A stretch of 60,878 bases of DNA from Candidatus Aerophobetes bacterium Ae_b3a (GCA_005223095.1 NJBQ01000004.1:1-60878), one strand, 5' to 3'. Shown: positions 1 through 8,542, numbered from the stretch's first letter. Notes: generated by a model from the sequence alone, not told the origin. Numbers and translations: made by a program.

Positions 1-143
1 ATACCATTTGGTCTTGTGCGGCATATTTGCCAGGAATCGTAGATTTCTCCCTTTATTTTATAGAAATTCTGGGCAGGAGCCTGCCAGGACAGTATCAGGA
101 AAGCCAGACAGATTAAAGCAGATATAGCTATTCTTGTCTTCAT
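1..143 (-). CDS. N-terminus of an exported protein, cut by the window edge
   Basis: An open frame reads leftward from an ATG at 143 to the window edge, giving 47 residues without a stop. The first ~25 residues form a classical signal peptide: MKTR, a hydrophobic core (AISALICLAFLILSW), then an APAQ cleavage region. The protein is therefore probably exported. The mature part that is visible (KIKGEIYDSWQICRTR) matches no family I recognise. No strong ribosome binding site precedes the ATG. Function unknown. Confidence 0.5.
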   Translation of the reverse strand, partial: MKTRIAISALICLAFLILSWQAPAQNFYKIKGEIYDSWQICRTRPNG

Positions 144-194
144 CGATTACATCTTTGACTGTACTTCGATATTTAATAGGTTAGTTCTCTTATC

Positions 195-540
195 TGGTAT
201 TGCGTATATCCTATGTCGCATTGCGCAATACGCATCATGCACAACAGAGTTGGTGAATCGTATTTCGTGAATCGTGAATAGTTAATTAAATAGTATGGGA
301 ATTTCCTTTTTCCCCTCACCTCAATCCTCTCCCCATGGGGAGAGGGAAGGGAGAGGGGGTAAGTTCTTTCCTTGTTTTGCGATTCACTATTCACTAACCA
401 CTATTCACTGCTTTTGAGGAATGTCCTTCGATGAACTATGAACAATGAACAAAACTAGGGGAGAGAGCACTACTCACCAATTAACCACTCACTACTTACC
501 ATCTTATCGTTCTTTCTATCGATGAACTATGAACTGTATT
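195..540. repeat. Intergenic island of short repeated words
   Basis: No gene is credible here. The sequence is built from short words that recur elsewhere in the window: gtgaatcgtgaatag, gattcactattcac, gaactatgaacaatgaac and tactcaccaattaaccactc. The stretch 457-540 is almost the same as 56998-57080. It also contains a perfect GC-rich palindrome at 326-345. The island lies between the truncated exported-protein gene and the DUF350 gene, both on the minus strand. Confidence 0.7.
326..345. repeat. GC palindrome CCTCTCCCC/GGGGAGAGG
   Basis: A perfect 20-base palindrome (CCTCTCCCCAT and its complement) followed by a G-rich tail. Related copies lie at 34649-34669, 44478-44498 and, degenerate, 45095-45117. 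It can form a strong hairpin but has no T-run, so it is listed as a REP-like repeat and not a terminator. Confidence 0.6.
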
Positions 541-1021
541 ACAGGGACATAGTTAGGGCTGCGTGCAAAATTATTCCCAGAAAAACTAGATAGCTAAACA
601 CATATATTCCAACGGCCAGGGAGTTATCTTTGATGCTAATAAATGGGATTTTGGGAGTTACTTTATCAAGTATGTTAAATAGTGCTATACCTACCAGAAG
701 ACTCACCAAGAAATTAATACTTATTAGTCCTAATCTCCTAAGGTTCATCAGGCTTTCCAGAAGTGAGCCTCCAATGGCCATTGGTGCTGTGCAAGTGCCA
801 TGTATTACTAGACCTATGAAAATAGTGAATCCACCTATGAAGAGTCCCACCGACATGGGATTCTCTCCTATCTTTTTCCTTTGATGAATCTTAGGAGTCA
901 GGGCATCCAATATCCTTATTCCCAGCCAACATAGAAAGCTACAAAAAAAGACCATTACTACTACTCTGATTATCCAGAAGATAACCAGTAAATAAAAAGG
1001 ATTTGCTGAACCTATCGGCAT
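539..1021 (-). CDS. DUF350-like inner-membrane protein with two repeats
   Basis: A 160-residue, four-helix membrane protein made of two similar halves. Each half has a long hydrophobic helix, a TPKI segment (residues ~42 and ~122), a short polar loop and a second helix rich in G, I and L. This two-helix unit resembles DUF350 (UPF0719), small membrane proteins of unknown role. The start at 1021 is supported by GGGAGGAG just upstream. It stands alone, upstream of a repeat island. The family assignment is from pattern recognition; no function is claimed. Confidence 0.7.
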   Translation of the reverse strand: MPIGSANPFYLLVIFWIIRVVVMVFFCSFLCWLGIRILDALTPKIHQRKKIGENPMSVGLFIGGFTIFIGLVIHGTCTAPMAIGGSLLESLMNLRRLGLISINFLVSLLVGIALFNILDKVTPKIPFISIKDNSLAVGIYVFSYLVFLGIILHAALTMSL

Positions 1022-1188
1022 TTTCTCCTCCCTTAATTGATGAAATTTCTCTATTATTATAGCACATTCTTTCAGGCAATCAATAAAGAGTTTGTTTTTC
1101 GTTCAAAGAGGAGCATTGATGTTCCTGGGCGAGTAAATTGCTTGCTTGTGGATTTTTTGCTATTATGAGAAAAAAGAGGGGAAGATAA

Positions 1189-1857
1189 CTGGAGAAGGCT
1201 AGAAAGACTATATCTTTTGATGTGGATGGTACTCTGGTTAAGCCAGAGTTTAATGACCTCATATGGCGTGAGGTTATACCGGAGCTTTATGCCCGGAAAA
1301 ATGAAATAGAAATTGAAGAAGCGAAAGGATTTATAGAGGGGGAATATGATAAGATCGGTGAATATGACTTAAGGTGGTACAGTCTTGATTTCTGGCTCGG
1401 CTATTTTCGACTTAATGTAAGAGAAAAGGAGATATTGGGGGAGTACGCTGGGAAGGTTAGTGTATACCCTGATGTCTTATCCACCCTGGAGAAGCTCAGC
1501 AAGAATTATCAATTGGTCATTGCCTCTTGCATGGGCAATGATTTTATTGGTATAAAATTGAGAAAAAGAAATATCAAGAAGTACTTTAAGCGAGTTTTTT
1601 CTGCTGTGTCTATCGGGTTAATAAAGAAAGAAGAGAGTTTTTATCTTGCCCTCTGCTCAAGTCTTAACATCAAACCAGGTGAGCTTATTCATATTGGTGA
1701 CCATTATGAGTTCGACTATCTTGTGCCCCGACAGGTTGGTATAAGGGCGTTTTATCTAGATAGAAATAGTGACAAGCAGAAGGTGAGTTTAGATGGGGTG
1801 AGAAGTCTACACGATTTTACCAGGTATCTATGCGGAGGAGAAGGAAATAGTGGCTAA
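1189..1857 (+). CDS. HAD-superfamily phosphatase-like hydrolase
   Basis: Soluble haloacid-dehalogenase fold hydrolase, ~222 residues, probably a small-molecule phosphatase of unknown substrate. Motif I FDVDGTL holds the nucleophile aspartate, a helical cap follows, motif II is VIASC, lysines sit near KKEES, and motif IV is HIGDHYEFD. Starting at the GTG at 1222 would delete the first motif I aspartate. The frame continues upstream to a stop at 1186-1188, and the only initiator-like codon with a well-placed site (GAGGGGA, 6-nt spacer) is a CTG at 1189. ATA at 1210 is an alternative. The 3' end overlaps the start of a comM remnant, showing an ancestral HAD-comM order. Confidence 0.8.
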   Translation: MEKARKTISFDVDGTLVKPEFNDLIWREVIPELYARKNEIEIEEAKGFIEGEYDKIGEYDLRWYSLDFWLGYFRLNVREKEILGEYAGKVSVYPDVLSTLEKLSKNYQLVIASCMGNDFIGIKLRKRNIKKYFKRVFSAVSIGLIKKEESFYLALCSSLNIKPGELIHIGDHYEFDYLVPRQVGIRAFYLDRNSDKQKVSLDGVRSLHDFTRYLCGGEGNSG

Positions 1858-1990
1858 GGTCTATTCCATTACTCTTTTCGGAATCGAGACATATCCAGTA
1901 GAAGTAGAGATTAGCCTGCCTGGAGGACTTCCCCGTTTTAATAGTGCTGGCTTTCCTGATGTAGCAGCAAAAGAGGCTAGCGCAGGCTCA
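1850..1990 (+). pseudogene. comM remnant: N-terminal ~45 codons
   Basis: Reading from the GTG at 1850, the frame gives VAKVYSITLFGIETYPVEVE and then GGLPRFNSAGFPDVAAKEA. This is the N-terminus of ComM/YifB and closely matches 13607-13740 in the intact gene. It then breaks off (codons for RER are lost) and runs into the end of the PurL-like gene on the other strand. It overlaps the HAD stop codon. It is probably the 5' end of one broken comM whose later parts lie at 8312-8458, 4405-4490 and 12251-12489. Confidence 0.85.
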
Positions 1991-3118
1991 AGAATCATCC
2001 TCCTGGGGACTCTTTAGAAAATCCAAAACTTCTTTTGAGGGCCTATTTGAAATAGAAGCTACTACCTCTCCATTATGTCTGAATATCGTCTTTGTGTCTT
2101 CTTTAACTTCACCTATAACAGTTCCAACACCTCCAGCCCCTTTAATTTCCTTCAGTACACGCTGAACATTTTCAGGTGAAACCGTAAATGAGTACCTGGC
2201 TTGAGTTTCATTGAGAATTAGTTCAGCCGGATTAAGTTGTTTCCCTTGTTTCATAGGAACCTTTGAGAGTTCAATTTCAGCTCCCAACCCACCTGTTTTG
2301 GCTGCTTCGCATACAGCAGCTCCTATGCCTGCGGCTCCCAGGTCGGAAAGGGAGTGCATAAGACCTGTTCGTATAGCAGCCAGCGCAGCTTCCATACTCG
2401 TTCTTTCTTCTTCAAGCAATGGTTTTGCTGGTTTCATTTCCTTTGCCAATCCTGCACGGAATATTGTGTCATTACCATCATCATCGGTTTCTCCGATAAG
2501 GATAATACTATCCCCAGGGTTCTTGAATGGTTTTGTTAGGGGTTTATCGGTAACAAGTCTTCCTACAACTGACACCACTACCGCTGGCACTACGCCATCA
2601 AGCGAGGTAGAAAGGCCACCACCTAAGAGAATAACACCCATAAGCTTGCATACGTCTCTCACCCCTTTGGTAATTAGATTTAGTCTTGCCTGATTTGTCA
2701 TCCATTGACACTTTCCGCATCTGCATTCACCTTTAAATCCACAAGGGCCGACCAGGACTTTTTTATCCAAAGATCCCAGACCCACGAAATCCTCCAGGAA
2801 TAAAGGTCTAGCCCCCATAGCAACAATATCTCGTATTGCACCGCCACCACCGGTAAAGGCTGAGCCCCAGGGATCAACCACACAGGGAGAACAGTGGCTT
2901 TCCATTTTACCTACTAGCTTAATGCCCGTTCCAGGAATTCCTATGACTCCAGCATCATCCCCCGGACCAATTAACAATATATCTGGAAACAATTTTCTTC
3001 GTATTTTTTGGTTTAGTTTATCGATCTCCTCAAAATCAATCACATTGTCGATATTATGATGCAAATGCACAAAGAGTGCATACATCAATGCTCTTTCTAT
3101 TACATTCAGTTCTCTCAT
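1988..3118 (-). CDS. PurL-like (AIR synthase superfamily) protein
   Basis: A 376-residue AIR-synthase-fold protein resembling half of PurL (FGAM synthase II). Residues ~50-125 carry the ATP/phosphate region: GPGDDAG, then KMESHCSPCVVDPWG, TGGGGAIRDIVAMGARP. The C-terminal half (from ~240) is an AIRS_C domain with LSDLGAAGIGAAVCE. True PurL has ESHNHPS here; this protein has ESHCSPC. It also has a cysteine cluster, CGFKGECRCGKC, at ~125-136, which suggests a bound metal. PurL is normally about twice as long. The start has GGGGGGA upstream. It lies 46 bases downstream of the PurM-like gene, so the two are probably cotranscribed. Its reaction may not be FGAM synthesis. Confidence 0.8.
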   Translation of the reverse strand: MRELNVIERALMYALFVHLHHNIDNVIDFEEIDKLNQKIRRKLFPDILLIGPGDDAGVIGIPGTGIKLVGKMESHCSPCVVDPWGSAFTGGGGAIRDIVAMGARPLFLEDFVGLGSLDKKVLVGPCGFKGECRCGKCQWMTNQARLNLITKGVRDVCKLMGVILLGGGLSTSLDGVVPAVVVSVVGRLVTDKPLTKPFKNPGDSIILIGETDDDGNDTIFRAGLAKEMKPAKPLLEEERTSMEAALAAIRTGLMHSLSDLGAAGIGAAVCEAAKTGGLGAEIELSKVPMKQGKQLNPAELILNETQARYSFTVSPENVQRVLKEIKGAGGVGTVIGEVKEDTKTIFRHNGEVVASISNRPSKEVLDFLKSPQEDDS

Positions 3119-3164
3119 TTTTTCCCCCCTTATTTTCCCTGACCTTTCCCGATAAAAAATTTAA

Positions 3165-4286
3165 CTACTTTCCAGGAGGAGATAGGGTTATGTTTTCAGG
3201 TTCGAAAATAACCTGCCTCTTGCCCTCTTCTACTTGACCAATTTCAACCAGTTCATACCCTGCTTGTTGCCCTATCTGGATGGTTCGTCCCACCTCGCAA
3301 TCTGGCACAAAGATATAATATCCTATGCCCCAGTTGAAGGTTTTGAGACAATCTTTCAAACTCACACCGAGTTCTCTCATAAACCGGAAAAGTGGTGGCA
3401 CCTCCACCCAGGTATGAATACGGTAAGTTAGTGGTCTCTCATCAAAAGCAACTTTACTCACTCCGCTCCCCGTACCCGGCAAAAAGGTATGGATATGTAC
3501 TTCTGCTTCCAGTAAAGCCTTTACCAAGGCTACATATGAACGAGTAGGAATAAGAGCTTCATCTCCCAGCGTATTATCATTTGGTAATTTGGTGAGGAAT
3601 TTTTCTGGTAGCGCTAAAGCACGTTTAATCACAAGAGAAATTCCGTTTGCGTGCAATCCCGATGATGTTACACCGATGATGCGGTCTCCTACTTGTAGCT
3701 TTTGCCCGGTAATAAGACGGCTGCTGGGAGCGATAATGCCAGTGACACAACCACTCAAAGAAGGAGCATTTTTAATGGGTGGTTCGGCTTTGATGAGATA
3801 ACGAAGCGATGGTGATTCACCTGCTGGCAAAGCCATGCCGACCATCTTGCATACTGTATAAAATCCTTTGGCCAAATCCCTGGCTCTCTTTTCGTCCTGG
3901 AACCATTCACTATCGCCGACTGCTACTTCATCAGTATAAACTACTGGCATTGCTCCTTGGGCAATTACATCATTTACGGATGTCAGTACATTGTCGATGC
4001 CAATGCTTTCGTAATAAGTTTTCCCTGTACCAGAAAACTGATACATCCATTCGGCAATCCAATTCTTGTTACCCAGACCCTCTTGAGTTTTACACCATAA
4101 ATGAGCTAAATCACCCCGGTACTCAAACACAGCACCATGAGCATGTAAAACATCACTGACAATAAAGACCATATACCGATTAGGGAATGATAGCGTCTGT
4201 TTCCCCACTTCCACCATTACTTGCTTGAATGGCTCAATTTTAGTGTAATCAACTCCCGCATTAGCATATTCACCTTTTTCCTTCAC
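3165..4286 (-). CDS. PurM-like (AIR synthase superfamily) protein
   Basis: A 373-residue protein with both AIR-synthase domains. DYTKIEPF lies at the N-terminus, VNDVIAQGAMPVVYTDEVAVG at ~105-125, ALPAGESPS at ~155, and GVTSSGLHANGISLV opens the C-terminal domain. These correspond to PurM landmarks, but the glycine-rich N-terminal region seen in PurM is altered. The start is GTG at 4286 with GAGAGGT upstream. It is the first gene of a two-gene unit with the PurL-like protein. No other purine genes are nearby, so a role outside purine synthesis, such as another ATP-dependent amidine or thiol chemistry, is possible but inferred. Confidence 0.75.
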   Translation of the reverse strand: MKEKGEYANAGVDYTKIEPFKQVMVEVGKQTLSFPNRYMVFIVSDVLHAHGAVFEYRGDLAHLWCKTQEGLGNKNWIAEWMYQFSGTGKTYYESIGIDNVLTSVNDVIAQGAMPVVYTDEVAVGDSEWFQDEKRARDLAKGFYTVCKMVGMALPAGESPSLRYLIKAEPPIKNAPSLSGCVTGIIAPSSRLITGQKLQVGDRIIGVTSSGLHANGISLVIKRALALPEKFLTKLPNDNTLGDEALIPTRSYVALVKALLEAEVHIHTFLPGTGSGVSKVAFDERPLTYRIHTWVEVPPLFRFMRELGVSLKDCLKTFNWGIGYYIFVPDCEVGRTIQIGQQAGYELVEIGQVEEGKRQVIFEPENITLSPPGK

Positions 4287-4311
4287 ATCTTACCTCTCTT
4301 TTCTTGTTCTT

Positions 4312-4400
4312 TTTAGGGTCCAGGGAAAGAAAATTATATCATTTTTCTCAGTTTTAGCAACCGAAATTGACTGTTCCTAAATTCTTTGCTCAGATTTTCT
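4312..4400 (+). repeat. Deleted copy of the 5' flank of the intact comM gene
   Basis: This stretch matches 13355-13372 (agggtccaggga) and then jumps to match 13441-13512, including the palindrome-free tract atcatttttctcagttttag and the following ~40 bases. The piece of the antitoxin gene between those points is missing. It is therefore an internally deleted copy of the antitoxin-comM junction. It runs directly into an inverted comM fragment at 4405. Confidence 0.7.
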
Positions 4401-4404
4401 CTGA

Positions 4405-4490
4405 GGTTAAAGGTCAGGGAAAATAGTGGGAACCCGGCCAGCGAGCATGGTCTTGCCTACCCCGGGTGGGCCAATCATCAAGATAACAGT
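4405..4490 (-). pseudogene. comM remnant: Walker A segment
   Basis: On the minus strand this reads VILMIGPPGVGKTMLAGRVPT followed by IFP, matching NILMLGPPGAGKTMLARRVPT of the intact ComM (14245-14325). The Walker A GPPGVGKT is intact but nothing before or after it is coding. The junction with the forward-strand comM-flank copy falls at a shared aggttaaaggtcagg-like sequence, which looks like a microhomology joint. Confidence 0.8.
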
Positions 4491-4565
4491 TAAAGGTTAG
4501 ATTCTATTTTCTGTGTGAGTCCATTATTCTTGGTTGGATTATGTGTGATAGGATAATGTTCTGGT

Positions 4566-4733
4566 ATGAATAAAGGGAAGAATTCTTTTCGATTTCTCAT
4601 GAGACAATACCTCTTGATAAAGATAATGCTCCAGGGAAATAGCGATAAATCATCTATGGATGTTAGGATTCCATGTGAATTAGCTGGCTTGTTAAATATG
4701 CACGCCGAGACTTTTGTTTCCATCTTGGTCTAG
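4566..4733 (+). pseudogene. Possible Crp/Fnr-type HTH remnant
   Basis: A 55-codon frame ends in RIPCELAGLLNMHAETFVSIL, which resembles the helix-turn-helix of Crp/Fnr regulators (LA-x-LLG-x2-x-ETVSR-x-L). The recognition-helix arginine is replaced and there is no cNMP-binding domain, so if real it is a decayed tail. An antisense frame of 77 codons covers the same DNA but looks random. The rest of 4734-4902 shows no gene. Confidence 0.35.
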
Positions 4734-4902
4734 CACAATAACTGGACCGATTCTAGGGAGCAGCTCAAGCAGACACAAGAAGAGATACCAACTCTTGAAG
4801 GTTATTTTTGGATTTGTTTACCTAACTTATTGGCTGATGGTTGGTTGGGTTGAGTGATTGATCACTTAACAAAGTTTCACCCCTATTTACTCCAATCTTT
4901 TC

Positions 4903-5274
4903 TTATTTAGTTTTATCTGATTGAATGTCTCGTAACATCTTTCGCTGACTCACCAACACACAAGCCCAGCCCGGCACAGAGAAAAACATGGAAAGGGCTC
5001 CTGCAGAGATAGCGGCAGGGAGATTTTGTGCGACCGGATCAGAACTTAACATATTGCCTGGAGGTCCACCGATGCCGCAGGCAAACCACAGTGCGAAGAA
5101 CAAGAACATATAACCGGCCATGCTCCATCTAGCGACTGATCGTTGGTGTCCTTTGCTTAGTACGTGAATTCTCACCCAATGCCAGATAATTATTGTGAAG
5201 AGGATAGCACCAGTAGAACCAAATGCACCAAAGTAAAGCCACATCCAGACAGGATGAGTTACTGGAAAATTCAT
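4903..5274 (-). CDS. Small polytopic membrane protein
   Basis: A 123-residue protein with about three transmembrane helices: ~13-33 (FGAFGSTGAILFTIIIWHWV), ~50-68 and ~92-107. A conserved-looking GIGGPPGN loop joins the last two. TAAGGAGGTAA lies just before the ATG, so the start is secure. It sits 4 bases after the 74-residue membrane protein gene, so the two form an operon and may form one complex. No family recognised; function unknown. Confidence 0.75.
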   Translation of the reverse strand: MNFPVTHPVWMWLYFGAFGSTGAILFTIIIWHWVRIHVLSKGHQRSVARWSMAGYMFLFFALWFACGIGGPPGNMLSSDPVAQNLPAAISAGALSMFFSVPGWACVLVSQRKMLRDIQSDKTK

Positions 5275-5278
5275 TCGA

Positions 5279-5503
5279 TTACCTCCTTACTTTTTGTCCG
5301 TAGATTAGACTGCCAACCACGAGCAATACTCCGCCAATGGGTGGTGCAAATGCTGGAAGCATAGATAGCACTCCTTTGGTTACCACTAATGGATAAGCCA
5401 AAGATATACCCAGGAGGGCCCATAAGAAAGGTACTGTAGTGTAAAGGTGTATAAACAAAACACCCAGAACAAAAAACACCAGACCCAACTTCTTACCTTG
5501 CAT
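5279..5503 (-). CDS. Small membrane protein, two or three helices
   Basis: A 74-residue hydrophobic protein with helices at ~6-35 and ~50-68 and a basic C-terminus (GQKVRR). The start is supported by AAAGGAGAAATT before the ATG. It is the first gene of the pair with the 123-residue membrane protein. The overall pattern recalls small transporter or respiratory accessory subunits, but no specific motif supports that. Confidence 0.7.
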   Translation of the reverse strand: MQGKKLGLVFFVLGVLFIHLYTTVPFLWALLGISLAYPLVVTKGVLSMLPAFAPPIGGVLLVVGSLIYGQKVRR

Positions 5504-5584
5504 AATTTCTCCTTTCTATTCTCGTCTCCTTTACGGAGCTATCACTTATTCAAAAACTCCCTGATAGCGTCCCATGGGGATAAA

Positions 5585-5905
5585 TTAAGGTAAATCTCGC
5601 TGGTTGTTAATATCATGGCCAAGTGAAGTTTGTAGGGCTCCAGTGGAGATTCCTTTTCTGATACAGTTGACTGAGGAGGTATGGCGTAAAACGTGAGGGG
5701 AGACGGGTTTTGAGATTCCAGCTTTATCTGCTGCTTTCTTTACTATTCTGGCAACTGTTCTCTTGGTATTGTTGTTTTCGGAAAGTAGTACTCCATTTGC
5801 CTTCTTATCCTCTCTGTCATTGGGATCATTCTTCTTTTTGTCTTTTTGCCCTTTTAGTTTAGCTTTTTTATAGGATTTGTAAACATTACCTATTGAATCA
5901 TCCAA
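5585..5905 (-). pseudogene. Tyrosine recombinase (integrase) C-terminal remnant
   Basis: The frame ends in KAGISKPVSPHVLRHTSSVN followed by GALQTSLGHD. This is the HxLRHT box and the LGH box of phage/Xer-type tyrosine recombinases. The N-terminal core-binding domain, the first catalytic arginine region and the catalytic tyrosine that should follow LGH are absent, so it cannot be active. The first ~45 residues are lysine-rich and do not look like integrase. It marks a former mobile element in this decayed stretch. Confidence 0.75.
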
Positions 5906-5978
5906 TAGAAATCCCTGAATTACGCTTTGACTAATGGTTTTACTAACTCAAACTGGTAGGTAATATTGCGACCACAAC

Positions 5979-6122
5979 ATAAAAGTAACAGATGAGGCAG
6001 CAAGGAATATAAGAGAGTATGTAGAAGAGGGAGGCATATTTGTTGCTGGATTTAGACTGGGAATAAAGGACAAAAATAGCAACACAGTAAAAGAAGTCCT
6101 TCCCGGTAAGTTAAGAGATTAG
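5979..6122 (+). pseudogene. Possible GH42 beta-galactosidase fragment
   Basis: A 47-codon frame without a start reads KVTDEAARNIREYVEEGGIF, then VAGFRLGIKDKNS and VLPGKLRD before a TAG. The pattern (TDE-A-x2-L-x2-YV-x2-GG...R-G-x-D...PG-L-RD) resembles the trimerisation domain of GH42 beta-galactosidases. No further part of the gene is visible on either side. 6123-6265 shows nothing else. Confidence 0.5.
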
Positions 6123-6265
6123 AATGATTGGTAAAAAACCGTTAGTTGAGGCTCAAAATTATCAATTTACCGGGTCAAAGTATTATAAAAAGTAGCATTT
6201 TTTTCAGCAAAGACACAACTCCTTCCAGGTCCAAGGCAAAAATCTAATCCAGTAAACTTCTAACT

Positions 6266-8122
6266 CTACTGCAATAAATCAATTACCTGCTGCTGATTTT
6301 TGTTTTTGGCCATATCCAGTGCAGTCTTACCCTGTTTGTCTTTTAGGCTGGTATCAGCACCATACTTTAAAAACAGTTTTACGAACTTTACATTCCCTTT
6401 GTAAGCAGCCTGCATTAAGGGAGTAGTCCCGCTCTTGGGGGTCTGATTTGGGTCAGCGCCATGAGAAAGAAACATTTCAATAATTTGGCAATCTTTCTCG
6501 TTTTTGCTGACTAAAGCCTTACCGGTCATCTTTCCTAAAGCGGTAAAATTTATTTTCCCTGGACTACCCACTTTAGAATCGGGGTCTGCCCCAGCTTGCA
6601 ACAAAAGAGGAATCATTCCTTTATAATTATCAAAGTTATTAACGGCAAGAGTTAGAGCATTATTACCATAATCATCCTGGAAGTTTATTTGTGGATTATA
6701 GTTTAATACCAATTTTAGCATCTCAGAATTACTATACCTACAGACTGCCATTAATAGGGAATCAGTAGCGGAAGCATTCATATTTACATCTAACCCGGAA
6801 TCCAGCAGGGCTTTTACCTTATCCAATTCATTATGTATGATATCCTGAACTAACTGTTGTTTCTCCTCCTTAGAAAGCTCTTTGACCTTTGCCGGAAACT
6901 GCTCTAACAATAATTTAACCCCACCAGATTCCCCAGCCGTAATGTTCAGGGTTCGAATTTGTCCGGGATTAAATTCCCATTTCCTTACCTGCCCGTTGGT
7001 TAGTTTGAAATCCTCTTCTTTTAATACATCTTCATATTCTCCTTTATAAAAGATTATCTTTACAGGAGAGTCTTCTGCTGCCTGGCTATCCCCAGTTAAA
7101 GTAAGTACAATCTTGTAATCTTCATATACGAATAATCCTCTTTGACTTTCTTCCAGCAGGAAATACTCTTCCCGCTTAACTTCATCAAATGAAGAGTATT
7201 CCTTTGTAACAAATGCGCTAATTAACCCTTCTTCTATCTCTATAAGAATCTCATTTAGCTTAAGTTGATGACCAAAAAACGGTTCAGCCTTCTGACCTTT
7301 ACCGCTGAGGCCGGATTCAATTACTTCAGCTTCTACAGGCTGCCCATCTCTTAAAGGCGTTATTTTATAAACAGATTTCTCTTTTATCTGGCTTCTAATT
7401 ATTACCCGCACGGATTTATCTGGCTCTACTTTAACTCGTAAGGCACCACCTGTTCCCATATACCTTCCAGCAGGAGCAATAGTTTCTTCCCTTCTGGTAA
7501 GCACTGGCCGAGCAGCTTCTTTTTCCTCGACTTTTTCAGCAGGAGATTTTTCTCTTTGATAATCAGCTGGAACTTTAAATAAAGAATCATCCTGGGGTGC
7601 TTCTATAATATTGGTCATTTCAAGTAATCCATCTCCCTGACCAGCACCGTAATAGACTATCTGTCGAATAAATTGGTTTAATTTTGGTGAATACCATCCT
7701 TCTGCCGATGGCTCTTTTTGCTCTGGATAAGTATAGGTATATTTCTCACAAAGATAGCCCAGAACAGTCTCATCTCCTACCTTTTCTTCATTTAAGCTTT
7801 CCCTTATTGCTTCCCATGCACGGACAGGATTAAAAAAAGCCGCATCTATGCCCTTTAGCTCAATATAGGTCTTTTCTTCAGGGTTTAGAGCCCAGGTGAT
7901 GTCCAGCTCACGGTCAGCAATAATTAGGATGCGATCCTCACCAGTAAGTTTTTCCACTCTATAGAGACTGTCCTCAGCATAATACTCAAATTCATAATCT
8001 TCGTCCGGCTGCTTAATTTTCAGATCAGCGCTAAACTCTGCACCTAAAAGGGCAAAACTAAAACAGAAAAAAATAATTAATATCCCTGGTACTGAAAATA
8101 TTCTATGAAATTTTTTCAACAT
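6266..8122 (-). CDS. Exported DUF4412-like / ankyrin-repeat protein
   Basis: About 618 residues. The ATG at 8161 lacks a binding site, while the ATG at 8122 (MLKKFHRIF) has AAAGGAG 4 bases upstream and starts a signal peptide (VPGILIIFFCFSFALLG), so 8122 is preferred. Residues ~30-190 resemble DUF4412: a beta-rich domain with IIADRELDITWALN and YLCEKYTY. A middle beta region follows. The last ~190 residues are four to five ankyrin repeats (LLQAGADPDS, FLSHGADPNQ, GTTPLMQAAYKGNVKFVKLF). It is likely periplasmic or surface-facing and a protein-binding scaffold. It lies downstream of the DUF3857 gene, separated by a comM remnant. Confidence 0.8.
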   Translation of the reverse strand: MLKKFHRIFSVPGILIIFFCFSFALLGAEFSADLKIKQPDEDYEFEYYAEDSLYRVEKLTGEDRILIIADRELDITWALNPEEKTYIELKGIDAAFFNPVRAWEAIRESLNEEKVGDETVLGYLCEKYTYTYPEQKEPSAEGWYSPKLNQFIRQIVYYGAGQGDGLLEMTNIIEAPQDDSLFKVPADYQREKSPAEKVEEKEAARPVLTRREETIAPAGRYMGTGGALRVKVEPDKSVRVIIRSQIKEKSVYKITPLRDGQPVEAEVIESGLSGKGQKAEPFFGHQLKLNEILIEIEEGLISAFVTKEYSSFDEVKREEYFLLEESQRGLFVYEDYKIVLTLTGDSQAAEDSPVKIIFYKGEYEDVLKEEDFKLTNGQVRKWEFNPGQIRTLNITAGESGGVKLLLEQFPAKVKELSKEEKQQLVQDIIHNELDKVKALLDSGLDVNMNASATDSLLMAVCRYSNSEMLKLVLNYNPQINFQDDYGNNALTLAVNNFDNYKGMIPLLLQAGADPDSKVGSPGKINFTALGKMTGKALVSKNEKDCQIIEMFLSHGADPNQTPKSGTTPLMQAAYKGNVKFVKLFLKYGADTSLKDKQGKTALDMAKNKNQQQVIDLLQ

Positions 8123-8311
8123 CTTCTCCTTTGTTTTCCTGGATAGATATCCTTTTTCCAAGTATTAGCTTGTTTACTTCCCGATGCCTTCTACCTTATT
8201 TTTGGATTTCATTACAGATATTTAATTTCATTACTAATTGCTGACAAATTGTAAATATATTTTTCTTTCTTGTCAATTATTTACGAACGAACTGTCAATG
8301 CAAAGTAAATA

Positions 8312-8458
8312 GGTCATACCCCTGTCTCCGTTAAGGAAGTAGACGGTCTGAATCAAGCTTCTCACGGGAAAAACTTCAATTTTCCTGACCACGGCTGCCT
8401 CTCCGGCATTATCCTCGGGAATAATAAGGGCCTTTACTCCTCAGAGGAGCCTTCTTTT
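8312..8458 (-). pseudogene. comM remnant: middle segment
   Basis: Minus-strand translation gives GVKALIIPEDNAGEAAVV, then IEVFPVRSLIQTVYFLNGD. This aligns with GVKALILPEENAREAAVV and DVFPIKNLIQVIAFLNQE of the intact ComM (14000-14115). A KRR codon run just before is separated by an 8-9-base insertion. It is more diverged than the other comM pieces. It fills the gap between the ankyrin and transglutaminase genes; the rest of 8123-8542 contains nothing recognised. Confidence 0.8.
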
Positions 8459-8542
8459 GAATTTTTCCTCGATACTTGACTTCAACTGGCAACAGGGTGT
8501 TCTTTATGGGAAGGACAATCTCTACCTGCTGCAAGGATAGCT

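Noticed and set aside
173-394. A 73-codon frame on the minus strand
   Set aside because: It lies in the repeat island, its composition follows the repeated words, and no binding site or domain is present.
2211-2693. A long plus-strand frame opposite the PurL-like gene
   Set aside because: It is a shadow of the real gene; its residues are S/P-rich without domain features.
4490-4723. A 77-codon minus-strand frame
   Set aside because: Its sequence looks random, and the plus strand shows a more credible HTH remnant in the same DNA.
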